Shown here in pieces: positions 1-13,804 of a stretch of 64,000 nucleotides of DNA (positions within the stretch are counted from its first letter, which is position 1; the number at the start of each line of letters is the position of its first letter). The stretch comes from Glandiceps talaboti (lineage: Eukaryota > Hemichordata > Enteropneusta > Spengelidae). A model generated the notes under the pieces. The model made no database searches, was not told the DNA's origin, and saw nothing but the letters and a program-made list of their open reading frames with translations. Position numbers and translations under genes: made by a program. The stretch is taken from the NCBI RefSeq assembly GCF_964340395.1, contig NC_135571.1, positions 1,145,001 through 1,209,000 on the forward strand. Direction: 5' to 3'.

Positions 1-2350
1 GCCTATTGCTAAGTTTGGTCCAGACAAAAATCTGTATTGTTGTAACAGAAAACAGTGACATGTCGTGTCTCATATACATGTTACAAACTCCTACGCAGTG
101 CTACCGTGAAAAAAGTCGACCTGCACAACTTCTGGTCCAACTTTCCAAGTAGCACTCGAGATTTGCATTCAGTGGTGGCCATATTGGATTTTATCGTAAA
201 ACGTACCATATCATTCAAATACTAACAATAAACATCATATTTACAAGTGCAGATTTAATGTTAATAAACAATAAATTATACAAATAAGAATTATTATTTC
301 TGTTTGGTGAAACTTCTACATCAGTAGAATATTTTTTGGAAGATATGTAATATCGTATGTTACTAGGTCAATTGTATTACGCCCTAAGAGTAGAACCAGT
401 GTTAATTATTTATACATGTACTCAATGCTGTGATAACAATATAGAAATATTCTAACAACATATGTGATATGATTAATTTAGTTTAATTGTGCCATCTGTG
501 GACTTTGTCGAGGCCTAGTACAGACAATTAGTGTGGTTTCTGTTCTTTGATCAGCTGTTTCCGTTGAAACCGCCAGCTGTTAAAAGCTTGTGTAGGCTGT
601 GACTGTTACTATTATTTAAAGAAAAACCATATTTGACTTCTTGATGTTAATTGTTGTAGTCTGATTCATATTGTGATTGCCATGGTGATCAAACCTTACA
701 ATATATCAGATGAATTCATAACTTGTTGACAAATAAATAGGTTTATATATATCTTTAGAAATGTTTACGCACGTAAACCATGTAGATTATGACAGTGAAA
801 ATATAATGTGTTGCCAACAGTTCACCAAATAAAGTATTTTGTAGCCAGCTAGAATTTTTATTTGCATTTGGCAAGTTGGCAGATGGGTAGCAGTAAGGGC
901 AAATGGGTAGCAGAACACCTTGAGAGATGGGTTGAGGGGGAACAGCAGGTGTTTTGAACACCTTGAGAAGTGGGAAGGGGGAGGGGAGTGGTTTCCCTTT
1001 CTGTTTACTCGGTAATACTAATATTATAAGTATCACACCAAGTTTGTGAATATACGACATCACTAGTATTACTGACAAGAGTTTAATAATGTGTTCTGAC
1101 ACTTGCTCTTTGAAAATGTCGGTAGATGCAGAGTAGACAGTTCATTTGTGAGATTATTCCAGTCATTTACGGTGCGGGGATAATAGGAGTATTAATGTGT
1201 GTATTTGTTTTTGCCAGTATTCCATGGAATGTGTGTGAATGAGATCTTCTGGTTTGATTTTGTTGTATGTTTGAAGTATTGCTCTGTTGGTAATTCAACT
1301 TTTCCATTGTGGTGAGAAATTGGTAAAACTTGTTGAAAGATAAATAAAAGAAGGAAATATTTCAGTTTGCATAGAATAATAAATATTGAGCGTACAACAT
1401 GTACAATATTGTTACCATGACGTTAGAGAAATAAAATGGATTTCTTGGAAATACACCCTCACTGCGATTATACCGACAACTTACTGCACCATGACTTCGT
1501 GACGGTAAACAGTATAAGAATTGATTCACAATGTAATCGTGCAATTGTGGCCGCTAAGTAATGAGATGAGATCAATTTAGTCTTTATTTTTGTGTATTTG
1601 ATGTCATCACAGTCTGGAAAGAAATTGATTCTGTTAATGCAAACGGTCTGAATAAAAAGGATATAAAGGAGTGAAAGTGTATTTTGTAACAAAATGTTGA
1701 AACAAAACAATAAAAGATGTCTTTTGTCTGGAGTAAATTGAATGGAACTAATTGGAATAAAGACTGTTGCGTGCATGAATCGTAGACCAATTGATTTTGT
1801 GCATTCGTAAACAAAGTACTGTAATCAATGCATAGAAAATATACAGAATGCATCTGTAGACAGAACGGAAACAAAACTAGGGCTGTTTTATCAGAGTCGT
1901 TGAATCGATGTCACATAGCAAGTACAAAAGGAAAGAAAGTGTAATTATCGACAAGAACGTCAGAATTTGTTGTTCTATTGAGTACATTTTGACAACATTA
2001 TTGCAGCTCTACAGAGTCTATTCACTAAGAGATATCCATTTAAAGTTCAGTTAAAGAATAGGTACAAATGGATGCAAGCACGCAATCAGATATACGTTGC
2101 ATGTTTAATACTGGAAGACCCAGTTACTGTAATAACAGGATTTCCTGATGTTGAAAACTCAAATCAATCATCTAAATATACCATTTTACTTGTCACAAAG
2201 TCACATATGTTACCAGTGGATGATAAATAAGAGTCAGTACTATAAATTCATATAGGCTATTCATGATAAACAAGAGTCGGTACTATAAATACTGTATTCA
2301 TACTGGTTTTATTTTGTATTTAGTACCATGTGATATATCTATATTTTCGT
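1..2350. other. Non-coding, no exon recognised
   Basis: AT-rich sequence with stop codons in every frame. Small ORFs (for example 755-1102 and 1468-1776, minus strand) show no domain, codon pattern or flanking splice logic. Confidence 0.6.
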
Positions 2351-2390
2351 TCAGCCAAGGCGTACGAGCTAACCACTTGGCCACCGACAA
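2351..2390 (-). mobile_element. SINE head fragment
   Basis: Minus strand reads TCGGTGGCCAAGTGGTTAGC, a tRNA-Leu/Ser-like box A region similar to the SINE at 10672-10955. The rest of the element is not recognisable. Confidence 0.5.
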
Positions 2391-2739
2391 CAAGTAAAGT
2401 AGTACAAACGTAACTTAATGTAAAGTTATCAAAAATAGATCAGTACTTGCTTTTGTACTCATTTTGGTGAAGAATTCTATTAAAGGTACTCTGTAAGTAT
2501 TTCTCCACTGTGACTAACTTTTATATATTATGAAAGCATTAGAAAACTATTTGTATTCATGAGATTGTATGATTCTTTGATTGAATCTTGACAAATAGGT
2601 ATAGTGTAGTATTGTGATGGTTTTATGAGAGTCTCGTCAATGCACCAATGATGTCTATGCATATACAGGATATTAATATAGGGAACTATAGTTATTGAAA
2701 AGTCTGGTTGATTCAACTCTTATACAGTAAGAGACAATC

Positions 2740-3015
2740 AAAGAAAATAAATACAATGACAGTTTCCATGGAAACGAAGTAATGATATAGCTATTCAGAT
2801 CAGCCATTTGGGGTCAATCCCACTTCTGTGTTGAGAGTTTAGTAATCACATATCTCCATGGAAACAGTTGTTAAGATTTAGTTATTCAGATCAGCCATTT
2901 GGGGTCAATACCACTTGTGGGTTGTGAGTGTGTGTCAAGAAATCGCATATCTCCATGGAAACAATGTTACTTAAGATTTAGTTATTTAGATCAGACATTT
3001 TGATCACAACCAATT
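2740..3015. repeat. ~105-bp tandem repeat with X-box-like palindromes
   Basis: Three degenerate units, each with ATCAGCCATTTGGGGTCAAT and a (G)TTTCCATGGAAAC-like palindrome. Two more GTTTCCATGG(A/T)AAC sites follow outside the array at 3197-3210 and 3306-3319. Confidence 0.8.
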
Positions 3016-3556
3016 CTGGTATTATTTACAGTGTTATCATGTATGTTCATCAATATTGCAGCTCAGGTTACTCTATAGGCTGTACCAGGGAAATGAATTT
3101 GTGATTGTAACATTTTTTGTATATCTTTTCCGTCATTTGAGAAATGGCTTCAGTGATTGCAAAAAATACTTTGGAAGAGTTTAGGTCACAATAAAAGTTT
3201 CCATGGAAACAGTATTACAAATATTATGGATTAGCAATGCACAGCGTGCCATTCCAATTTACAAAGTGTGGTGAAATATTATATAACTATAGTAGACATA
3301 AAACAGTTTCCATGGTAACATTGCTGCTAGTAAATCAGTATTTCAAGATATTACAGCTTTCCTCATTTAATGTAGCAATTTGATTGCTGTAAAAAGTTGT
3401 GAGCAGAATTTGAAATTATGAATCTCTAAGTATTTGGTGCTAAAACAAACTAGTAAATATATAAACTAGAGTACTAATAGTTAATAAAATAATCAGAATA
3501 ATAATATGAATTTTGAAATAAGTTAAAGTGAAGGACATGTAGATGTTATGAACCAA

Positions 3557-3880
3557 GATTTTTCTTCATTCAGCCAGGTAAAATATGAGTGACCTAAGGG
3601 GCCCTTGTCATTACGAGTCACTGGACGAGTCGTGACAAAACCTTAGGTGTCGAGTATATTCTGGCTGACTGAAGAAAAATATTGGAAAATAACATAATTA
3701 TACCAGCGCCAGTGAATATCAAAGAAAAATCGGGCAAAGTAATGTAATTTTGAACATTTTGACTCATATTTTGAACACAGCAGAATCAGTGATTTAGACG
3801 TGCGTTGTTGTGACATAGATGCGCGTTGTTATAACATACAACGTAGAATGACCAGAGTATAAATTCCATATTTTCTTTTC
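3557..3880 (+). mobile_element. Palindrome-headed repeat family, copy 1
   Basis: Begins with an imperfect hairpin: outer arms like TTCTTCATTCAGC / CTGAATGAAGAA and inner arms like GTGACCTAAGG / CCTTAGGTCAC. A ~220-bp body follows, with GAATAACATAATTATACC and TTTTGACTCATATT. There is no coding capacity, so it is probably a non-autonomous DNA element of unknown class. Further copies lie at 18606, 34511, 44016 (body only) and 56650. Confidence 0.75.
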
Positions 3881-6800
3881 TAAATGGCTTGTGCAGAGTA
3901 TAATGACTGTCAGTACTTTGTTGAATAAAAGTCCTACATTATAACTCCACAGCAGTTACAAAAAAGACCCCTTAAGCCTCTAAATGATTTCCATCAATTT
4001 AATAACATAGGACACTAGTAACTTTGAAGAATTTGTAATTGATGAATAAAAACCTAAGGTTCAAAATATTCTTATTTCCCAGTGGTAGGAAAAACTTCCC
4101 TGTAGTCTCAACACAATTCCATGAAACTAATAATTTAGGAAACAAACTCTTTAGTCTAGTCCCTGTACGGTATCGTTACCATTTACATATCCACTCACGT
4201 ATAGTCAAAGTCGTTACTCTAGAAGTCCTGAGATGCATGAGATGCAATTTAAAATTCATCCACAGCCACCCACACAGTCATTAACATCATGTCTTTGTTA
4301 ATCAATCACAAAATTCTAACCAATAACGCAGTCCCTCATAAAGTTAGTGTTTATTGGGGTAGTTATGTAATGTCCAAATATAGTATATTTGTCAGCTCGG
4401 GATGCTACTTATAAACTGTTTATGTCACTATAGCAGTTGGGGTTCACTGATTGGATGAACCACTTTTTGTGCTGATGATTGAGGGACTTTCACCAGACAT
4501 GGTTTAGAGATCATTGTCGGCGTCCAGACTATATGCATGTTGACTTTGCTGAATATAAGCTATTTCGATTCATTTATGATTTCAAAGAAATTGGAGATCC
4601 TGAAGTCTCAAAACAAATTGTATGAAACCAAATAATTTGAGATACCCACTTTGATAAATACATGTTGACTGTTATGTTACTTTTAGTGAATAACTGTCAG
4701 TCTTTGTCGTGTGATTTTACTATATGGTTGGAGAAAAAACCTGAAACTTTTAAAACGTGAATTTGTGAAACAAATAATTTAGGGCTTATATTGTAAAGAT
4801 TTCAAATGCTGACTAATATACTTAGCTGAATATAAAACTCCTCCATTCTGTAAAAGTATGTAGTTCAAGAAAAGCTTTGATGTCTTCATCCAGACAAATT
4901 CCTCAAAAAAATGATATATTAGGATATTAAGAGCTTTGACGAGTGCAAGAACGTACGACTGTACTTTGCTAAATAAAAGTCCTACAACATGTTGTATGTG
5001 GATCAAGAATGACTCTGATGTTAAAGCTTGGAAGAATGCAAGAAAGCATGGGCTGTACATCCTTCGTCCTACAGTAATAATTTCACAGTGGGTTATGAAA
5101 GACCGCTAAGTGTCCAGAATGAAATATGCATTTTATAGTAAGAACGCTATAAATTATATAGTCAGTCACAGCTTTGATGTAAGAAAGCTGTCACTCGACT
5201 ATTGTGGAATAAAAAATCCCTGCGGTTATCAAGTCAGCCGTGATTCTATTCACAGAATACAAACGCAGACTGAATCGGTATTGAAGAGAGAGGAGAGTCT
5301 AATCGAGTGATAATTGATAAATCAAACATCTACTCAATTAAGATTATCAACTACAATTACGCACACAATATGTTAGCATGCAGTGACTTTGTGCTATCAT
5401 ACAGACTGTATGTCAGGTAATCTATTGAACTAACTGATTGAATTTATATCGAGAGAAACTTGTATAATCGTATCACGCCTTTCACTACATTAGACACAAT
5501 GGTTGAATTTAACCCAATTGTTGGGAGATATTTGTAAGGATATGAACACGTTCTAAGCATTATAAACGAGTTTATCACTGGGAGGAATTCCCAGCACAAA
5601 ACATTTTTTTTTTAAAAAAAGGAAAAAAACCCCCAAAAAACAACAACCCCAAACCGAGTTATCTAACATGTATATTGTATACTCAGAAGCTAGGTGAATA
5701 CGTACACTATACACTATACACTATTTCAAAACAGTTTGTATGTGATTTTAGTTCTTGATGTACACATCAGCTTGGTAAAATAGCAAACGGTTTATAATTA
5801 TTGAGCAAACCAAATGTGCTCTCTGACTTTCGTGTTTCAAATCCTAAATGCTACCACAGCCATTATCTTTTACACGGACTTGACCTGAAGACGGTAAATT
5901 GTTGTCAAAAATATATTTTATTAAGAGCCTAAGTTATGAAGATTAGATAGAAGAATTCAAAATATTAGCTATTGAATATAAAAAAATAAAAAATTCATGT
6001 GCAGGATAATATTACGGTTTCTCTTACTAATTGCAACATATGAGTACATTGTTGTCGTGCTGTTATAATTTTTTCCACCTTTAACATTTTTCCAACCCTG
6101 GAATCAATAGATCAAGGCATGGTAGCTGGATCCATGGAAAATTTTATATTTGTGATTTTGATCGAATCCGTCACTGCCGGCAGATGCAAAGTGATCCGTG
6201 ATAAAAGTGCAAGTTAACCTGTGTGTCTATAGGGATTAGTGTTGTAACTGCTGAGAGAAGAATATAATCTCGATCATAATATTATGCTATAATCCAGTTA
6301 TTGCCCGTACAATAACTCACGATGGTAGTGTATAGGGACAGATGGAGCAGAAAATGAACAGCATGGGGTTAGGTTGAAGCTATGAGGCTACTGTTCAGTC
6401 CTCGTCTGAGTCTATCTGTGTCATCTAACGTGAAATGCACCTCGGAAATAAATTGTTTAAAATTTTGCTGTTACTTTGGCATCAAGAGACACCATTAACC
6501 CATTTTCGGTTACATGAAGAATCAAGGAAAACATATCAGGGGTGTTGATGCAAATGTTTGAGATATACTTTAATACTGCAAACACAATGGTAATGCCTGA
6601 ACCTGGGATGGAATCATGGGCCTTTAAAAGTTTGTGACTGCTGGCTCAATGGGTAGGTGTATAGTTATTAAACCTAGTACTCTATGACTCTCCTGTAGTC
6701 TTTGATTTTAATTACAAATAAATCTATCAATGCATCCATATCAAATCAAAAGTCCTGCAGTCCATTCTTTTAATTGCAAGTTTTTTCTACAGCCCTAGCC

Positions 6801-7286
6801 AAATGATACAATTATTTTTCACTCCTAGATTTTCACTTTAATTCAACATTAAAGCTAATGTGAAATTAAGATTTTTGGGAAGTCTGTATTATTTGAACAG
6901 CAGTATTAAATATATATTTTATTAACATTTGGTAAAATTTGCAAAGAAATTAACACATGTTTGATGTCAAGTAATACCTTTCACTCTATACAAGTATAAT
7001 GGATAGGTGATGAAATGTACAACACCCTTTATGTTCACTCTGTTAAATTAATTACTAGTGAATAATATTATATATATATGTATGGTGTAATAATTTCACC
7101 TAAAGTACGTGTGTACGGCAGTCTATGCATCAATCTGGTTTACTTCAAAGTCTTAAGTCTGTATCAATTAACTTAAAATGGTTTTGACCTTGACCTTTGA
7201 TTGGGTTAAGGCTCTCTCCCCAAGCAATAACAGCACAAATTAACTAAGAAAGGTATTTGTTTCGGTTTTAATGAAAATGTAATGAT
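3881..7286. other. Non-coding, weak duplications only
   Basis: Short recurring phrases (AATAAAAGTCCTACA at about 3926 and 4974; ATCAAG-CACAGTC) hint at old, decayed repeats. A/C homopolymer run at 5606-5650. No exon recognised. Confidence 0.5.
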
Positions 7287-7625
7287 TTACTTTTAGGCCT
7301 AAAAAACAATTGGGTGATTCCAATTACGTTCAATGTTAGAATAGGTTGGGTACATGTAGGTAGATTTGTTTATTTAATTTTTTTTTCTTGTGTGTAAGAG
7401 GTAGTTATGTTGTTTTTCCATATGGTCTCTGTGTTATTGGTTTCTTCTCATCAGATGTACAGCCATTACAGATTGGAAGAACAGTTTTATATTGTCTTTT
7501 TAAGATTATTTCAGTTTCTGTATCCACTATTTCTTTTGAGACTTCATGGTTTTCGCGATTTTATTCTCGCCTTTTATTCTCGAATACATAAAAAAAAGTT
7601 TAGGGTGACATTTTTGGTAAATAAA
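7287..7625 (-). mobile_element. MITE-like family A, inverted copy
   Basis: Reverse orientation of the element at 32035-32424, sharing GGCCTAAAAAA at the boundary, CAGATTGGAAGAACAGTTTT, AGACTTCATGG and AAAGTTTAGGGT. Small frames reading LQIGRTVLYCLFK recur in each copy but come from shared DNA. Confidence 0.7.
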
Positions 7626-7659
7626 AAAGTGATGAATTGGGTGGTCGACAGAAATGATT

Positions 7660-9200
7660 TCATTCTATGCTATGCGTAAAGGAAAGCTGTAAGTTCTCAA
7701 ATGTCACTCTGTGTGTAAAGGAAAGCTGTAAGTTCTCAAATGACAATGTCATGATTTTAATGACCATTTTAAATCTAGATATTATCCGATCAATGCCAAA
7801 CACTTCGTTGAGAATGTTCTTTGTTTTTGGATAAACACAGCTTGCGATAAATTAATCAGCTCTGAGTCAGAGGTATGGAAGATATTGCATACATCATCAT
7901 ATGGTATTTACTCATTAATTTTGGAATTGGAACACCGCAAATATGTACTGGCCTATTTCTACACTTTCATGCACCCTACTGTGTCTATGTTTTTTGTCAA
8001 TTTTTGTAGATTTTCACCACATATTCTGACAAATTTATGATTAAGAAAGATAAATTTATGATTTGAATCCAAAATTAAGTTGATATTTGTCAAAAATTAA
8101 GTTATAAGTGAAAAACAACTAATTTGAGACACTAATTCAAATACTTTCTAGGACTGTATATGGCTGTAAGTAAATATCTACTTTTATCTAATTTTGTGTG
8201 ACTTTCCATCAAAATGTCACATTTTTCCAAATTTAAAGACTTGATTGTTGTCTATAAAGAAAGTAAATCATAAATATTAAAATATGAATAAAAAAATTAC
8301 AAAACAAAAATGTTTTGAATTATACAAAATTTAAAAAATTGTGAAAGCTATGTAATAACTGCTCTAACGGAAATTGAAAAATCAGTAAAAATTACTCGAT
8401 CTGTAGAAAGAAGTTTAAAAAATCAGAATTTTTGAAATAATAACTGATCTACAAAAGTTGAGATATAAGCACAAATTGCACAAAAAAATCATTAAAATGT
8501 TGAAAAATCTGACAAAATCATATATTATAATAACTGATCTAAAAGAATTTGAAAAATTATAAAAAAAAAGCAATAAAGAATTAAATCTTTCGAAAGGTTT
8601 TAAAATGAGTAAAAATTGTAGGCCGTTGTGAGTGGACATACCGTGAAGATTAATAGTTAACAGTCAATTATTCTGTTATGTATCATAGTGTTAATAGAAT
8701 GAAGTGTGTCTGAATTATTTCACAAAGTGTCCTATTTTATCTGTGCACTACTCAGCAGTTGGGTGACCCTATCACTTTTTACACAGTTAGAAATGTTACG
8801 ATAGTCCGACTATGATCACACCAACATGTTTAGTTTGTATTATTACACTCTGTTGGATTCTAATACAAACATGATATTTACTGATAATAACTTAAAGGTC
8901 ATGGTAAAATCTGGAGGTCAGACTAAAATCAGCTGTGTATGTGTCGTATGTTTGAAGACTTAAACAGTCAATGTCTGTTACACTTACCACTGACCTATCA
9001 AGTTATAATATTACACTTGGCTATCAGGTTCACTTTGTAATTTTATTAGTTTAAGTGTGAACACTGTGTCAACTTTATGAGTTCGTCTCAATTTAGTTAG
9101 TTCCCTTACCATAATAGTATATGGTTTAAAGACCTCCTAATTGCCGTGACTAATTGGTCCTGATAAATCATCACCAACGCAGGAGAGTTAAAAGAGAACT
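7660..9200. other. AT-rich non-coding stretch
   Basis: Poly-A-rich sequence with loosely repeated TAATAACTGATCTA-AA and GAAAAAT segments at 8340-8560. Nothing coding recognised. Confidence 0.5.
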
Positions 9201-9204
9201 GTCT

Positions 9205-9765
9205 GTAACTTAATGGTGGGTAAATCATTAGAACCAAGCCATGGAAACTGTCTGTATTACTGGTGGTGGGGTAAATCATTAGAACCAAGCCATGGAAACT
9301 GTCTGTATTACTGGTGGTGGGGTAAATCATTAGAACCAAGCCATGGAAACTGTCTGTATTACTGGTGGTGGGGTAAATCATTAGAACCAAGCCATGGAAA
9401 CTGTCTGTATTACTGGTGGTGGGGTAAATCATTAGAACCAAGCCATGGAAACTGCATGTCTGTATTACTGGTGGTGGGGTAAATCATTAGAACCAAGCCG
9501 TGGGAACTGTCTGTAACTTAGTGATGGTGGGGTAAATCATTAGAACCAAGTCATGGGGACTGTCTGTAACTTAGTGATGGTGGAGTAAATCATTAGAACC
9601 AAGCCATTGGAACTGTCTGTAACTTAGTGATGGTGGGGTAAATCATTAGAACCAAGTCATGGGAACTGTCTGTAACTTAGTGATGGTGGGTAAATCATTA
9701 AACCAATTTAAGGCAGGAGAATTAAAGTGGAACTGTCTGTAACTTAGTGATGGTGGGGTTACGCT
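9205..9765. repeat. 51-bp minisatellite
   Basis: Five near-identical 51-bp units (GGGGTAAATCATTAGAACCA core) followed by variant 53-bp units ending GTCTGTAACTTAGTGATGG. Because 51 is a multiple of three, frames stay open on both strands; these are artefacts. Confidence 0.97.
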
Positions 9766-10483
9766 TCAATATGCTTTTCGGCCTATCATTTACAGAAGAG
9801 CTAACTAAGTTGACCACCAAGCTAGTGTAATCTGAATCCAAACAGCATTGTCAAATCAGATAATAGTTTTCTCTAGGCTAACACAATTATGGATAATAAA
9901 ATTTCAGATATATTCAACAAATTGCTCAAAATCAAAATTCAAACGTATAATGTTTCTGTCCAAACACGACAGGAACAAGATACCTCCAAGTGAGTGAAAC
10001 AATTGAGAAACTCTGTCTTTACACTGTCCATTCAGAATGAATGATAGAGAAAATCGGTCATTGTTTTCTAAATCTACTAAATTTGATTAAAAAATATCTA
10101 CTCAGTAACGTTTTAGAGTAGATACTGTGTCAGTGTCATCATACTTATCGCCATGGTCACTGTATTTTCTAAACCAGTTAATTTGACGGCAGAATGGACA
10201 TCTTGTTTAACTAGCAGCACTATCAAACCGTGACTTAGATTGACGTCTGCTATTCTCTTCAATTTATATGATATTATAAACCATGATATCGATACCCAGC
10301 ATTGCTCACTAGTTGAGTGCTAAGCTGACATACATGTATTATATACAATATATCACAACAACTTGCTCATTAATACAATTTTGTTTTGTTAATTGTACAA
10401 CTCAATAAATTACAAAAGATTAATAAATGTGCAAAATGTTTGTTATTGTACGTATAATAACAAACTTTTTACACATTTTAAGG

Positions 10484-10622
10484 TTTTTGCACTGTATTGA
10501 GTTACAAACAGAAACTTTGTCAATGTTGTTTCATATTGATTTTTAATGTAAGCCATGATAAAATTGTTTTATAAATTAAAAATCCAAAATAAATACCCAA
10601 TCCTCATCCATATGGCCACTTT
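10484..10622 (+). mobile_element. MITE-like family B copy
   Basis: Shares GCCATGATAAAATTGTTTTA, then AATCCTCATCCATATGG, with copies at 19582-19672, 23600-23688 and 23761-23903. Non-coding. Confidence 0.65.
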
Positions 10623-10671
10623 ATAAACGAAGAATGTCATTATATCACAGCCTTTGATAAATCTAATTACC

Positions 10672-10955
10672 ATAATAATGATGATATTAATAATAGTAAT
10701 AATAATAATCTTTATTACTGGATAATTATTTATGTATATAGACACTAGTGTCTCCCAAGAAGTCCAGTGAGGCCATCCCTCATGAGTTCAGTGTTAATGC
10801 AGGAGGAAACCAGAGTACCCGGGCAAAACCTGCGTTGTTCGGTATAGTCAAACTGAATGATATTCTTTGTACTTACAGCGTGGTAAATTTAATCAAATTT
10901 AACCTGACCACAGTGGTAAGAGGCAGATAGTTTAACCACTCAGCCACCGATAACC
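10672..10955 (-). mobile_element. tRNA-derived SINE, second family
   Basis: On the minus strand the head reads GGTGGCTGAGTGGTTAAAC, like the box A half of a class II tRNA (Leu/Ser type), followed by a degenerate box B. A conserved core with GGTTTCCTCCTGC follows, and an (ATT/ATA)n tail precedes 10672. The short ORF on the plus strand across it is incidental. Possible fragments of the same family: 2351-2390 (head) and 46498-46520 (core). Confidence 0.75.
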
Positions 10956-12599
10956 ATGACCCATCCAATATACTTGTATGTTGACTATAAATTGTACAAA
11001 ATAAATCAAAGCCTGACAATTCTGACAGAAGGTTGATTGGATCACCTCTTAAGACAAATTGAGATACCAGACAAGTTCACGATCAAACAAGGTCAGAAAA
11101 ATTAAATAGAAATTTCAGACAAGTTAAAAAAAATATGTTCAGAATTAAAGTTCAAGAACAAAACAAGAAAAGGTTAGAAAGTGTGAAACAATTGGAGTTA
11201 AGAAAAGAAATGTTTTGGTACAATATTGCAAACTATTTTGTTATCTGTGATTCATCAACATTCTCTTTAGGTGAACCCTCATTAAACTCTAGTATCATTG
11301 AGAGATAACCATCATTAAGCTGTAGGAACTGGAAAAAATATCAATTTTAAAATTTAGAAGTTCAGTGATTGGATACTGACATATCAGTTCTACAAATGTC
11401 TTAGTACTTACAGTGAAATGCAATTAATATATAAAATAGAATCCCCTAACAAAATAAAATAAAACAAAACAAATATAACACCCCCTTCCCCCCTCCCCCC
11501 TCCCCCCCCAAAAAAGAGTAAAATTAAAACTTATTGGATCTGTCCATTGTCATGTCAACGGGTCAGTGACACCTCAAATGGAAATTCTTCAAGTGTGAAA
11601 TTTTTTTTAAAGAACTTATCTAATCCCCATAAGGGTTGACAAATTATTGAATATCCTGTTCTCCAGTGTTTGAAATAGATGCTAAAATATCCAACTCTGC
11701 CCTTGGATCGGTTCATTTCCTTGTTGTAGAAATGCACGCTATTGTCTCATAAAGTCTTTCAGTTAGTTGTCATACCCCAAAGAAATCAGAAATATTGATT
11801 ATTGCATGCAGGTGTTCTCTAGTTTGAAATATCCCCTTGTAAAGAAATAATTGTCAGGCCATGGATCACCCACATCTGTTCCCAAAAGCAATCGATAGAA
11901 TGTAAAATTGGCTCCATTTTCACTCTGTCTTATATATGTTTTCATATCATATTTCATACAGCTGTTATGAGAGAACATGTTTATTTTAGATATTTCTACA
12001 GATATTATTGGATATTATTGATGGCGATGTTTTGACATTGATACATAGTATCGCTAACAGAGTATAGCTAATTATAGATAGCTGGAATCCATACTGTTCT
12101 ATTCTACTGTCTAGCATTATATTCTGTTCTATTCTACCATCTAGTGCAATGGTGACTAAGATTACTATGGTTTCGGTGCCAAACAGAATCACAATCATTA
12201 TCTTAAGTTTTGCAAACCTGGAAATTTTCGCTATAGATGTATTTTCGCTTATTTCACCAAGAAACAAAACTGCAAAAAATAGGTAGTAATTATTATGCCT
12301 TTTTGTATATGAATATAATATACCAGTTTGGTAATTTGTGAAAATTATTCTTTGAGAATTAGTTAAAAACTGTAAAATCACAAAATTTTGAAGTAATGAA
12401 AATATCTACATGTAGGTTTACAATACATGTGTTGTCTGTTTTGTATGGTTTGTGAAATACGCTAACCCAAAGATGTCAAACATTGTCAAATTTGTCCATA
12501 GATTATTTGTGTATCGTGTACCATAGAATGTAGTCTATAGACATACTGTAGTTGTTGGGTTTGAATTAAATTTTTTTAAAGATCTCTTTGGGGATAAAG

Positions 12600-12975
12600 A
12601 GATGGCGTTATGATGGGTGAATGGTTAGCGTGACTGGCTTGGAATCTACAGGTTGCAGGTTCGAGCCCCGTCGCTGCCTGCTGTTTGTTTCTGAGTGGCT
12701 AAAGTCCTTAGGCAAGATTTGAACCACGACTGTGCTTCAGTCAACCCAGCTGTATTATTGGGGACCTGGTAGGATGTAGGTTGCAATGTGAAGGGTTTAA
12801 TCCTATGCGCTTAAATGGCTGCAATGGATTGTATGCTCCCCGGGGAGTTGAGGAAGACTAAAGGGCCGTTGTGCTGTTCTGATCCGAGCCAGGGATAATA
12901 ATTGTAAAGCGCTTTGAGCACGGTGTGGGAAAGCGCTATATAAGAACCGAACATTATTATTATTATTATTATTAC
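12600..12975 (+). mobile_element. tRNA-derived SINE, near full length
   Basis: The head has RNA polymerase III promoter boxes: box A around TGGGTGAATGG (12614-12624) and a perfect box B GGTTCGAGCCC (12658-12668). A central body follows, then a tail with GCGCTATATAAGAACC and (ATT)n. That tail type is shared with CR1/L2-clade LINEs, which would mobilise it. A related fragment lies at 55141-55235. Confidence 0.85.
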
Positions 12976-13379
12976 TGCTATATATTATGTTGTGATCTGT
13001 GTACTTTATCTATACAATGTACTTGATGGCTGTAACATAAAACCCCCCCAAAGTAAAACCCACTGGTTCAAATAATGCACTTTTTGAATGTATGCAGCGA
13101 TAGCTGAGCTACCCCAACAGAGTACATCTATCATGTCAAGTAAGCAAGAATATATAACAAAAAATAATGTATATGCTAATTGTGTACTGTACGTGATATT
13201 ACATTCTATACAATGACACTGTAAACCCCTGTGGATGGGATATGATGTCGTGAAGTATAATAATTTGTATCATTGCAGTGCCTTCCGAATTGGTAAAGGC
13301 GAAGGTATTCTGACTGACATTTATTCCATGTAAAATTGTGTCAACCAATTCCAAGAATTATTTGTCACCTTTCCAACCA

Positions 13380-13608
13380 ACAAGGATTTATGAGTTAATT
13401 CTGAGAGTTGTCACATCCCAAGCCAGCTTCTTACGGATTAGTTCCAAAACTTATTTTGTCACGCTTGTTCCCAGAAAACTAGGATTTATGAGTTAGTTCC
13501 GAGAATTGTCACGTCCCCAGCCAGTTATTCTCATGACTTAGTTCCGAGAATTGTCACATCCCCAGCCAGTTATTCTCATGAGTTAGTTCCGAGAATTGTC
13601 ACAACCCA
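13380..13608. repeat. 45-bp tandem repeat
   Basis: Units with GAGTTAGTTCCGAGAATTGT and CCCCAGCCAGTTATTCTCAT, more degenerate to the left. Confidence 0.8.
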
Positions 13609-13804
13609 GCGAAATATATATATATATCATTTTTATCATTCAAGTCAAATTGAAGATTTACATTGCCTTCACCATCAATTATTCACGCTTTGTTAGCAGT
13701 CGTTATCACTGCAACCATTTACAGTTCAGGAAAGACAACGCTATATGCGGACTTTGTGTCTCTTGCTGACTTGATGAATAAATGAGTGATTTAAACAATA
13801 AAGC

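Noticed and set aside
7388-7679. Repeated frame LQIGRTVLYCLFK seen at 7.4, 24.0 and 32.2 kb
   Set aside because: It comes from shared DNA of MITE-like family A; the frame is interrupted differently in each copy.
11986-12381. 131-codon ORF on the minus strand
   Set aside because: No recognisable domain, extreme Ile/Thr/Asn content expected of AT-rich DNA, no splice-bounded conservation visible.
12600-12680. Possible tRNA gene
   Set aside because: It has box A and box B but no cloverleaf, and continues into a SINE body and an L2/CR1-type tail.
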